The position numbers were made by a program, and so were the translations under genes. Positions 22,701-32,855 of a stretch of DNA of 64,000 nucleotides are shown one piece after another (within the stretch, counting starts at the first letter, position 1; every line of letters starts with the position of its first letter). The notes below the pieces were generated by a model. It was given only the letters and a program-made list of their open reading frames with translations, was not told the origin of the DNA and searched no databases. Source of the stretch: Apostichopus japonicus (taxonomy: Eukaryota; Echinodermata; Holothuroidea; Aspidochirotida; Stichopodidae); the NCBI RefSeq assembly GCF_037975245.1, contig NC_092573.1, positions 3,286,501-3,350,500 on the forward strand, given 5' to 3'.

Positions 22701-25456
22701 ATTTTTTATGAAAGTACGCTTTATTAAAATGAGTATTTTTCCCTCTAAATAATTCATTTCTATAGTTGCAAGAATCGTGTCTGAGATGAAGATCTTGGTT
22801 TTGATTCAGTTGTATACCATCAAACATCATGCATTAAATTTAATTATGTTTAATAATTCTCTTTGGTGTAAAATTCACGTGGAACGGGAAGTAATTTGTA
22901 AGATAATGAATTTATAAAATGGATTATATCACAAATAGAAGCGAATTAGAAGCTTAATTCAGTTATAGTTGGTTCATTTGAGATCTGGCATCAATATCTT
23001 CCCTAACGTAGTCTGCTATCAATCAGACACTGCAGATGTTGTTTGCTTGGTTGAGTTTTAACATAGGGAAATTTGTGTAATGTCGTACCTTGATTATAAC
23101 CAAGAAGACGCTAAGACAATACATTATAATGCAGATTGGAATTAATTATTCACGTAACTTGAAAATTTATTTATCAAATGCGGTTCTGTTTACAAGACAA
23201 GTTTGTGTCTGCAATGTTGACTGGTTGAAAAAAATCTCTTTAAGTTGCGCCTTCTTTGCAAAATGTCTAATTCCTGTTCAATAGCAATACCTCATCATAA
23301 TAATGTGGTTGTAGGGTCAAGGTCAAAGGTGAAAAGACGATAGTATCCACGATGATAGGTATCGTTTAAAAAATATAATATCTGGCTAATTTACATAATC
23401 CCGCTTATTCACAGGCATGATTAGACTATAAACACCTCCCTTACCCACCTCTCCTGCAAACCCCCATCCTAAGAAAAGTTAATAAACAAGAATTCAGTTA
23501 GGTTTTATATATTGCGTTGTAGACTTGATCTTATGTGATACAAACATTTGAGTGTGTGTTACAGTATTTACTAAATGATTGTTGAGTATATGTACATGGT
23601 TGTACATGGGGGCAACAGCTCACAAATAACCGTCTTGTGTCTTAGCCAACAAATCCATTAGTGTATATTGCACGATTTTACTGACAACGTGAGCAAGAAA
23701 CATGCTGCAATAAAAAATAATTTGGTCAGAGTTCCCGATGAGTTGATCTATTTTGGATGCAGAAACATTATTTAGCTAAATAAAGGGTGTTTTGAAGCGA
23801 TACAAAAGTTCATAATGGGGCACCCGCCACTATACCCAGGTCACGCTTAAAGATTATGTACTGAAAGCTATTCTGGTTAACTATATGGATGGAAGATTCA
23901 CTTAACGCGACAAACCTGGCTAGCGTTAATTTAGGACAAGCACATCGTATGGAACGCACTATATGTAATAAGTAACAGTGTTAGTCTGTGTTGAAGTCAA
24001 TACGTACGTATGCACACTTTTCATCTACACGTTCATCAGCCTACCAGTTTTTTTTTTGGGGGGGGGGGGCTGAAGGAAACTTCTTGTTGATCCTTCTTCA
24101 GAATTTGAAGAATCCGGGTTACTCCAAGTGAGGAGGAGAAACTATCGATTATGTTGATGTTGATTAATTAACCAATTTGTTTAACACCCAGGGTCACAAT
24201 GATTAACTCTTGTGATTTCGTTCAATTACGTCCTTGGATATGTTAAGAGCCCTCCTTATTTGAATTCAAGATCAATCGACCAAGAAACAGACATACATGT
24301 GGTTGAAACGATGTTTTATATTTAGGCCTTGAGTTTTATATTTATTTGCTGGTATAACCTGAATTGACTTCTAATTAGCTAGTTAATCACATGAACAGGA
24401 ATATGCTGCGTCAGGGGAAGCCATAACTTCTCGGTGTGTCCCGCACTTCCTTTGTATATAGAGTATATTTGTCGTTACATGATCTTCAAAATACCAGTGT
24501 TGTGGCCGAGTGGATACAAGCGATGGCATTTGAATGATGAGGCTTAGCAATCGGGAGGTTCCGGGATATCTGATGCCCGGGGCCATATAAGGTGGATTTT
24601 TCATCCAAGTTAAATCTACGGTTTTCCCATCTGAAATGACTCTCTAAATTGAAAATATTCCAAATTTGACCTAAAATATTGAATTGGAAGCCACCCGATG
24701 TGTTATTTGTAATCCATAAGCCCTTGCGGGTTTCTTCCACATTTGTGGTCGCTTAAGCGTCTCGGTAAAAATAACTGCTGATTATAAAATCACAGGGAGG
24801 GGGGGGGGGGCGGTTAACTCAGGAAGTACCAACACACTTACCTTGTTGCTAAGACCCATTTCTTTGATGTTATGCCATACGTACTTCCGCAGTTGAATCC
24901 AAGCCAACCCCACCTAAAAGCAAAATGAAACCTATAGCATTATAGCCAGTAACTTGCACCCAATAACTAGTGAACCAATGGTTATAAATTCACATGCATC
25001 AAATGAGTTAATTTGGAAGTATTCAATTACATGGCTTACTCAGAGTGATCAAAAGTTACAACCCAATTAAAAAAGAAAAATAAGTCAATGAGAATGTGTA
25101 CTATACGATTAATGGTGTGAACTATTTGATTATTAATTGAACACTTTGTTTTAACTTTAAGGACATGTTTGCGGATGATTAAGGTATTGTATGGGTATTT
25201 ACTATTGGTCATAATACAGATATATAATTTATATTTATATATTTTTGCTTTTGTAGTTTTTATGGGGGTGTTATGTTGTTAAGTTTAGGTCAAACACTCA
25301 CACTCACATTCAACTATAGGTTTTCTAGTGACTCAGTATATCACTTCAAGCTTGTCGTTTTGCGTATAAACTATAATTATCATATCGCAAAAGAACGGTG
25401 TTTGTTTTATTAACAATATGTCAGGTTTGGTTGAGCAAATATATAACATGTATCAA

Positions 25457-25524
<68 letters not shown>

Positions 25525-28161
25525 TATAGATATATAGATATAGATATATATATATATATTCACGTCCTATATACATTCACGTCCTGGGGAGGGGTTCCCC
25601 CTCCCCTCAGCAAATAAATTATGCTTAGATGGCGAATGGTGCTATCTTTCTCTCATTCTGGAGCTAACTGTGCCAAGTATTCACCCATATTTTGATGATG
25701 GTAATATTTGTTTAATTCAGCACGAAAAGTAGTGCGGGTGTTAATGTTTAAAAATACATTTGTTCTGGGCGGCATTCAGATATGCCGGGCGCAGCCGCCC
25801 GCCACCCGGCGTGAGCACATCCCTGAAATTTCAGCGTTTGGTCAATTTTAAGATGGCAATCTAAGGTAAACACACTCCAATGGGGCCTCAGAGAGCTCTT
25901 GCGTCAAGTGGTAAGATACATACATCAAGCAAGTGATGCGCATAATCTCTAGAGTAACGTGCCAGTACAACTGATTTGAGAGCATTATCTGCAACAGGAA
26001 ATATGTGTGTGTGTCTGTGTGTATATAGTTGTCAGTCTACCTGTCTAATTAAGTGTAAATTAACCATCTGCGATGTTAAAACAGTTACAAATAAAGGACA
26101 CATTTTCTTCACGAAGAAAGCAAACGTTTGAACCCACCTCATTTTTCGAGCTTTATATGCCTCTAAAAATTCAACCTAAGTGCTTTTGAAGGGGTAACTG
26201 TCAGCAAGATTACCCAAGTAAAGTTGTTATCGTTTTCGTCAAATTTCTGGCATTCATGTCGATTGACTCAACCTCTCTCTAACCCAAGGAAATTTGTTGG
26301 AGATTTTGGTTTTTACAAGAGCATGTTAACCTGACTAGTCGTTATAATGGTCAGACATCAGGGCCTGACATATTACATAACACTGACCCTGTGAAAGAGA
26401 TTATATAGTAATGTATACTGCTGTATGCATACTACTTTAGCAAGCAAATGCATTTTGCAATTTGTCACAACTATCCCTTTTTTCAACCGGTTTAATATTC
26501 ACGATTGCCATAGAAAAAAAAAGTAAGACACATGAGTTGTTGTTAACAGTTTCACGAACTTTTAAACAGGGGCGTAGCGAAGGGGTTTTTGTTGTTGGGG
26601 GGGTGTGGAGACTTTGATTTGCCGACGGATCTGGAAGTGGTGACTGAAATGGGGGAGGGGTCTGAGGGGAGGGGGTGTCCCCCTCCCCTTTGGCAATTTT
26701 TAGTTTTGAAACGTCCTTAGATGCAATCTGGTGCCTATTTTAAGTCAAATTTGATATGCCGACGGATCTGGAAGTGGTGACTGAAATGGGGGAGGGGTCT
26801 AAGGGGAGGGGGTTCCCCCTCCCCTTTGGCAATTTTTAGTTTTGAAACGTCCTTAGATGCAATCTGGTGCATATTTTAAGTCAAATTTGGCACGGAAAAA
26901 GCTCCCGTTCTCCTTTTCTCTATTCAGCTTTCCTTCTTTCTTCCCCTTCCGCTCTCTTCACCTTTTCTCCTTTTGCCGACAGACCCAAAATTTGCCGACA
27001 GCGACCAAATTATTGGGGGGGTGTGACACCCCCCACACCCCCCCCCCCCCCGCTCGCTACGCCCCTGCTTTTAAAGTAAACGGAAATTTAGTTGCTCACA
27101 ACGTAACGTTAAACGACCAGCGCGGTTGATATCTGAAATGCAAATATGAGATCTTTCTAAGCCCACAGCGGAAATCAAAAGAACTTTGTCAACTTTTTAG
27201 ATGATCAAACTTTTGAATTTTAACATTTTCAAAACTTATAATGTATTCAGAGTGAAACTTAAACGTTATTGTTAGTAAGTTTGGATGATTTCATTCTAAA
27301 AGATTACAGGTAAACTGTTTTATTTTACTAAAATGGGAAGGATGTAATGTCTTTGATTATATCACCGAACATCAACAGGAACCAAACGTCTGTATTCTGA
27401 TGATTGTAAATGTAATACTGCCATCTGTATATATTTATATATATCGACCAGGGACGTAGCCATAAGGGTGGTGTGGGGGAAGGGATGCCCTTACCCCCCC
27501 CCCAATAATTGGCTTGAACCGTCAATAATTGGAAAGACGGTGGTCAAAAACTTTACAGTTGTACAAATTTTACTTGGCGCAAACAGTCCTTCCACGTTGG
27601 GTATAGGTACGTCATATTACACAACATAACACACTGTTGTTTGTATATGGATAAGGTCGAAGCCCAGTAAACAACAACGAATATAATAACATACTATATG
27701 CAGCTTGTTTTTGTTTTTTATGCATAAATATACAATTACCATAACATAAACAATCCAAAGATGGCGTTGGTCGGTGAACTCATTTTGGGCGGTTCTGCTT
27801 CCTTGTCAAATCTACCGGTCCTGGGCCCTAGCATAAGGGTTGCAACCAATCCCGTCACGCCTCCCACGAGATGAACGGCTGATGCACCTATAGGGGCATA
27901 AGAATAGAAGGAGGTGGCTAAAGGTCATATGTAGAGGTCATGTCTCTTAAAAGGTTGTATTTGTGTGTGAGAGATGTGGGATGGGAATTAGGGGCTCAAT
28001 TAATGACGAAATCGTTCGATTAAAACAAGTCACGTGTGAAAAGGTAACACTAGTAAAACGAAATATTACTTAGCACTTGCATAACTGCCTCACACATCAT
28101 GAATTCATTGGGTTTTAGTGTGACTGACTGTGATGAAGGTATAGCTTATAGTTATGAATGC

Positions 28162-28207
<46 letters not shown>

Positions 28208-31060
28208 ACGTGTGGCTTATAGAGGATGGCGTGTTAGAACAACTGACATTCATAACATGAACGCAAGAATTTGAGTAACAAATAAAGCTTCGTTGTTTAA
28301 CCTTCAAATTTCCAATCCGTTTAGTAGTACGACGAAGATTATCACTAACGTTGACTTCTGCATTATATATATTGTTTAATGGTAATGATGCATGTAGTCT
28401 ACCCTGGCTTCTTGGAGTTGTCATTCATAACATATAAAGATGATAAAACAGCAGATTTTTATCCGATGATATCCATATGTAAGAATCGCTTACTTTAATT
28501 GCCCCCCCCCCCCCCAAGAAAAAAGCGTGACATTAGGAAAGATTAAAATATCACGCAGCTTATCAAAAAATATTTGTGGGTTTCTTAATTTAGATAATGG
28601 AGTTAATTAAGCATAAAGTACAGGAAAATATAATCTAAAGGCAATTTTGATCTTGTTTATGCCCACATGCAGAGAGCAAGCATTGGATGAAAATGTCATC
28701 TTTTATAACTAGAAAGGTTTCTCATATTCACCTCGCTAACCTACGATCTCTCACCGTGAAAGTCAATATCAACTAAATATACTTCGATATTCCATCAGAT
28801 TTGTATTTTTACTATTCTTATATCTTATACGTGCAGCTTCTGGATGAATTTAAAAATTGTAAAAACTGTCCAGAGTTGTAATAAAAGAATTCATACAAAA
28901 AAATCTCGATGATGATTTGGCCGATTTACATCTCCAACGTGACCAGAGAAAAGGGCAATTGTCAACATTAACACAATTAACAAGGCAGACTACTTTTTAA
29001 CTTTTTAAAACTTATTAAATTTTTTAAATCTTTTTAAATCTTATTAAATATTATGTCATGTCCATATATAAGTACGTATACCGGCCTTCAAAATAATGTT
29101 CCCCCCCCCACAAATGGTGAAGGGTCACCCCTCAACTTTGACCCCTCTCCCTCATGGTCGTGACAAATTGTTTTCCTTTCCTCAGAGTAATATTTGATTA
29201 TCATATACATTTGATTATCATATATATCACCCGGAAAACACAGTTACCTACTGTAAATCTTATAGGTTTGTACCAAAGTAAAAACTGGGTCGTGCTATGA
29301 ATCAGTAGTTATGGGTAATCTAGCAAATCAGTTGTTGGGATTTGTTAGGATTACATATATCTTCAATTTCTTACCTGTAATCCTTGTAATCCTTATAGCA
29401 CACGGCTACCGATTTATCAGATTTGTCAGCACAATCCAGTTTTTACTGTGGTAAAGAACTTTAAGATATACAGTATAAAGTTACTTTAATCTCTGTGTGA
29501 ATCGGCTGGCATACATCATGATACAGACACTTTGAAGTGCCATACATAATTAATGCCGGGTATCATGCAATGAGAAGAATACATGTTTGATGACGTAGTT
29601 GTGTAATACAATCAAGAAAACCAGAGTGAAATATTTACAGTAAGATGTAAATCGTCTTCAAGTTTTCTCACATGCACAATTCATAGGCCCTTTCAATTGA
29701 AATCTAATAATGTTATACTATTGGCGTTATCAAATTCTCTATGAGGGTATAAGAGAAAAAACATTGTTTGCTGCAAAAGAGCCAGGCAGATTCCATCAAA
29801 GGCTCACCGTCCCTGGATTAAGCTATTAAGGGATGGCCAATAGAATTGGCCGCTAGAGCCTAAAGGCTCCAAAGGCTTGTCGCCCGAATTCATATAAGTT
29901 TGTTGATCTTTTGTTTTTTATTTTAAATAGCGGGATTGATAGGGCGGCCTATATAGATAATCTCTGCCCTCTACAGCGGAGCAGGAAGTGAGAAACTTTT
30001 AGCCTACCAATAAGAACACTGAGAACAAAACTAGAACTTTCCCAACTCAGACAGGATAGTCTTTCCTTTCAGTAAATCTTGTGAAAAATCTGATATCAAT
30101 TCCACTGAATTGTTTCCATATTGTTTACATATTTACATGTTTAATATTTCGTACGTCTTCGGGCTTTATGTCTGAGAACTTTATCATCATATGAAGTCAA
30201 TATAGGGTTGCTCTATCACAGACAATTGCCTCAAGAAGAGAAAACTCATTGTGCGTGTGTCGTGGAAGCCGTACACATGTAGATGCAACTCATGCATGAT
30301 TCTAGGTTACCCGGATACAACTTGTTCCGTATCATTCTGATTATTGCACATTATTGCAACAATAAGCGTTCCACGAATCGATGCTATGAGATACATTGTT
30401 TACCCCCCCCCCCCGCCCGCCCGCCCGCCCGCCTTCCCCCGCCATCATTCTATATATAGCCGGTGACGTCACTATTCTCGAGAATTTCTTGGGAAGGTGA
30501 ATTCTGACAAAAGAAGGACATTTTGAAACAATGTACTTACCAGCTATGTCAGTCGCGCCCAGCTTTCGTAGCCAGCCAAGCTCTTTACTCCACATCCAAT
30601 GCGCTGGAATAGAGTAGATGAAAGTATTTATAAACGAGAATAGAATGTAGCTCTCCAATTTAGTCCTCTCTGCCATCGAACCGCTGACGATCGTAGTGGC
30701 CGTCGTCGCAAAAGACGCTTGAAAGAAGAACAGGGAGAAGACATGACCCAAATCACGATCGTCTGGAGCTGAATCGACAAAAAAGTATCCAATTCCAACG
30801 AATGCGTTGGAGCCTGGATCCTTTCCAAAACTCAAACCAAACCCAAACATCCAATAACTAATACCCCCAAATAAAACATCAACTGCATTTTTGACCATGA
30901 TATTAACTTCGTTCTTTCTAGATGCACTCCCTGATTCTAAAAGACCGAACCCCGACTGCATTGTAAATATAATAAACGCGCTGGTGAGTATCCATGTAGC
31001 GTCATCCCAACGTTTAATATCAGGCACTTCGGTGGTAAACGGCACCGTTGTGTTGTGCAT
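19074..31060 (-). CDS. Ammonium transporter Amt-2, complete gene of 7 coding exons (585 aa)
   Basis: Coding exons on the minus strand: 31060-30541, 27887-27740, 24913-24842, 22396-22337, 21922-21846, 20597-20385, 19741-19074. All junctions are GT-AG and keep codon phase; the total is 1758 nt. The product is an Amt-family transporter moving ammonium across the plasma membrane. Pore residues recognisable by analogy with E. coli AmtB: the aromatic of [14 protein letters not shown] before helix 5, D171 and the first pore histidine H179 (DIAGASAVHLVGG), GFNCGS (F229, S233), and the second pore histidine H336 (DDPVGVIPVHF). The C-terminal signature LGADIVEHS is present. The roughly 165-residue cytoplasmic tail is longer than in bacteria, Ser/Arg-rich and unlike that of Amt-3. 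No frame breaks. Orthology to a named gene cannot be assigned. Confidence 0.93.
19742..20384 (-). other. Amt-2 intron 6
   Basis: Holds G-rich runs (19825-19850 and 19993-20025, and 20190-20215) in which GGGGAGGGG-type blocks recur. No gene. Confidence 0.7.
20385..20597 (-). CDS. Amt-2 exon 6
   Basis: Residues 293-364. Contains CALARPWEGLLIGAIGALI and DDPVGVIPVHF with the second pore histidine (H336). Acceptor TTTCAG; donor GACG|GTGTGA. Confidence 0.93.
20598..21845 (-). other. Amt-2 intron 5
   Basis: AT-rich, 1.25 kb, no internal gene or clear repeat seen. Confidence 0.7.
21846..21922 (-). CDS. Amt-2 exon 5
   Basis: A 77-nt exon for residues 267-293 (YFTKRGKFDIVYIIDGILGA, then LVSIT). Acceptor CATCCACAG, donor ACCG|GTAAG. 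In Amt-3 this is fused with the preceding exon. Confidence 0.92.
22337..22396 (-). CDS. Amt-2 exon 4
   Basis: A 60-nt exon (SAVSTITSSIGGGMVGIAF). Acceptor TTTAAAG, donor TTTAG|GTATAT. Phase matches both neighbours (AG|G Arg, AG|T Ser). Confidence 0.9.
   Translation of the reverse strand, partial: VGRVDHYVIDWRWNGWNRF
22462..22680. repeat. (GTCATC)n-type microsatellite
   Basis: Repeats of ATCGTCATCGTCAAAATCGTC and variants in Amt-2 intron 3. Translated frames on both strands are low-complexity artefacts. Confidence 0.9.
24502..24773 (+). mobile_element. tRNA-derived SINE, copy 2
   Basis: Starts GTGGCCGAGTGG as in copy 1 at 13381; shares GCTTAGCAATCGGGAGGTTC and the body block GCCACCCGATGTG...GTAATCCATAAGCCC, then TTCTTCCACATT. 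The hairpin is kept as AAGCCC-TTGC-GGGTTT with a G-U pair. It lies in antisense within Amt-2 intron 3. Confidence 0.85.
24842..24913 (-). CDS. Amt-2 exon 3
   Basis: A 72-nt exon encoding [20 protein letters not shown] and LAT. Acceptor TTTTAG, donor AAG|GTAAGT. Carries the conserved GFN(A/C)GS pore block (F229, S233). Confidence 0.93.
25459..25559. repeat. (TA)n microsatellite
   Basis: About 100 bp of TA with TAGATA interruptions toward the right end. Confidence 0.95.
26567..27067. mobile_element. hAT-type MITE with perfect 8-bp TSD
   Basis: Ends are CAGGGGCGTAGCGAAGGGG (left) and, reverse-complemented, CAGGGGCGTAGCGAGCGGGG (right). Both sides are flanked by CTTTTAAA (26559-26566 and 27068-27075), an 8-bp duplication typical of hAT elements. 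The interior contains a direct duplication of about 137 bp (26621-26757 and 26758-26892) and C/G-runs, but no transposase. Confidence 0.9.
27740..27887 (-). CDS. Amt-2 exon 2
   Basis: Residues 174-222: [20 protein letters not shown], a basic loop (GPRTGRFDKEAEPPKMSSPT), then NAIFGLFML. Carries the first pore histidine (H179). Acceptor CCTATAG, donor TTATG|GTAATT. Confidence 0.93.
27888..30540 (-). other. Amt-2 intron 1
   Basis: Contains (TA)n at 28163-28204, C-runs at 28501-28514 and 29101-29108, a weak inverted repeat at about 29271-29453 (TACCAAAGTAAAAACTGGGT versus the complement of CCAGTTTTTACTGTGGTA), and a run of C followed by CCCG repeats at 30402-30435. No gene. Confidence 0.65.
30541..31060 (-). 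CDS. Amt-2 exon 1 (start codon exon)
   Basis: Residues 1-173 plus the first base of codon 174. Starts MHNTTVPFTTEVPDIKRW; a short extracellular N-terminus with an NTT site is followed by TM1 (WILTSAFIIFTMQSG). Ends GACATAGCTG|GTAAGT. It equals exons 1-4 of Amt-3 without introns. Confidence 0.94.
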
Positions 31061-31061
31061 T

Positions 31062-31900
31062 TTGTTTTAACAGAGAGTCACTCCAAAAATTGGAGTGATA
31101 ACAAAAATATCCTAGAAATCTTCTAACATGTGATTTTAGAGATATAACAACATTTCTTCGAAACTAAAATGTTATTGCAAATCTCGTTGAACCAGTGATG
31201 AGAATATGTTTGCTTCCTCGTTCAAGAAAATTCTCGTCGAATACGAACATGCTGTCGTCTATCTACTGCAATCGTATCGAAGAGCTTTCTTTCCAATGTA
31301 GAGTTTATCTTCACGTCTACACTGATGTGTGATTTATTCAGCACGATCCTTTTTAAGTTGTAGAATAAATGCGATTTCCTGAAGACAAATCATCCATTTT
31401 GGTGTCATAACGACATTGAAGATTAATGTCATAACCCGGTAAACATTGGATCGAACAAAGCAGGCATTATCGGTACACACGCAACTGCTTTGCTGGTAGG
31501 CTGCTATTTGATAACGATCGATTTAGTTCGGTAAAAAGACCGTGAGACCGTACCTCCGTACAATATCTTGAACGTACAACGCTGTGTTTTGTTATATTAA
31601 ACAACTATATGCGTGTAATCTATATACAACTTAATGAGAAAGTAGCTGACGTAAGCGACTGCATGGTAGGACTATAGCTATTGAATATTCATGATCGACA
31701 TCGGCTACTTTACTTTTTATAGAACAGTGAAATTATTGTATTTTTTAGTTTCATTTCAAATATACACTGGAAACGAAGTCAACAATTTAACAAAAGAAAA
31801 AGGAATATCTGGCTTTAGGATTCACAAATGATTTCGAGTTGGTTAGCATCATGTTTGATCTCTAGAGTAAGGCAAAATATGTCACCAAAAACAGAACTAG
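31062..31900. other. Amt-2 5' flank, no clear promoter
   Basis: Should hold the Amt-2 promoter and 5' UTR. No convincing TATA box on the minus strand at a suitable distance; no gene seen. Confidence 0.45.
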
Positions 31901-31910
31901 TATTATAGTA

Positions 31911-31951
<41 letters not shown>

Positions 31952-31971
31952 TATATATGAATAAATATATA

Positions 31972-32005
31972 TTTGAAATCCGTTGATGCAGTGTTTTTTA
32001 GTCAG

Positions 32006-32075
<70 letters not shown>

Positions 32076-32109
32076 CTGACTAAAAAACACTGCATCAACG
32101 GATTTCAAA
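31972..32109. repeat. Perfect 35-bp inverted repeat with a (TA)n centre
   Basis: Left arm 31972-32006 (TTTGAAATCCGTTGATGCAG onward to GTCAGC) is the exact reverse complement of 32075-32109. The 68-bp centre is almost pure TA, itself self-complementary, so the whole 138 bp can fold into one hairpin. A second TA tract precedes it (about 31904-31960). Confidence 0.95.
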
Positions 32110-32720
32110 CATTGTAAATGTCTGCATCCATTTATATTCCGACTAGGCGTATACTGTATCGCATTGCATACAGTTAACGCACATCCATTGTATAACAACA
32201 GTTCTGTTATACGATTATAATATATGCAAAGTGAAGAGAGAAAAAAAAAAAAACAGTTTCATCTAAATGAGCTAGTCTTATATATATTCACGCCGTATTT
32301 GTTACTAAAGTTAATTTCCCTCCTATTTTCTGCCGAATTTTGAATGACGTGCTCTTAGCTACTGTAGATTATGTGAAAGGAAATCATGCTACGCTTAAGC
32401 TCCATACAAAAACAGCGAATATTTAGAATAATTTAAACAACTAAATATGAACATTTAATGTTGGAAGCGTCATTAGACATGTCAATTTAGACTGCAGTGG
32501 TTTATAATTCATGCAACTTAAGGTGGGTTTTGTTTTTGCCTTATTTGAAAGTAACGGTGATCTGATTCTGTTTTCTTTCTTTTTTTTGCATTGTTTGAAA
32601 ACTTTAGTCTGTGTCACCTCAACTTCTACAGAAACGTATGAATTCTCGGAATTAGTCAATCATGCAAATTGAAATACTGTCTTATCTTCGTTCAGTTTTT
32701 ACAGTTTCCATTTCAACGTA
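32110..32720. other. Non-coding
   Basis: No supported gene or structured element. Confidence 0.5.
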
Positions 32721-32726
32721 AATACC

Positions 32727-32855
32727 GGGGAAGGGGTGAGGGAGGAGGGAGGGGAAGAAGAGCGAGGAGAGGAAGGAGAGGAAGAAGGGGGGGATGGGAA
32801 AGGAGGGAGGGATGGGCAAGGAGGGAGGAAGGGGCAAGGAGGGAGGGGAAGGGAT
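32727..32855. repeat. Polypurine tract (G/A-rich)
   Basis: About 130 bp that is almost entirely G and A (GGGAGGAAGGGGCAAGGAGG-type units) with rare interruptions. The Arg/Gly-rich frame across it is an artefact. Confidence 0.85.

Larger units (their letters stand above)
22397..24841 (-). other. Amt-2 intron 3
   Basis: Contains a (GTCATC)n array (22462-22680), a poly-T/G run (24045-24070), SINE copy 2 (24502-24773) and a second G-run (24796-24811) close to the donor. No gene. Confidence 0.7.
24914..27739 (-). other. Amt-2 intron 2
   Basis: Holds a (TA)n tract (25459-25559), a GC-rich patch at 25750-25810, a complete hAT-type MITE (26567-27067) and a truncated relative of its end at about 27452 (CAGGGACGTAGCCATAAGGG). 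No gene. Confidence 0.7.

Noticed and set aside
30628-30828. Alternative frames within Amt-2 exon 1
   Set aside because: Out-of-frame shadows of the conserved transporter exon.
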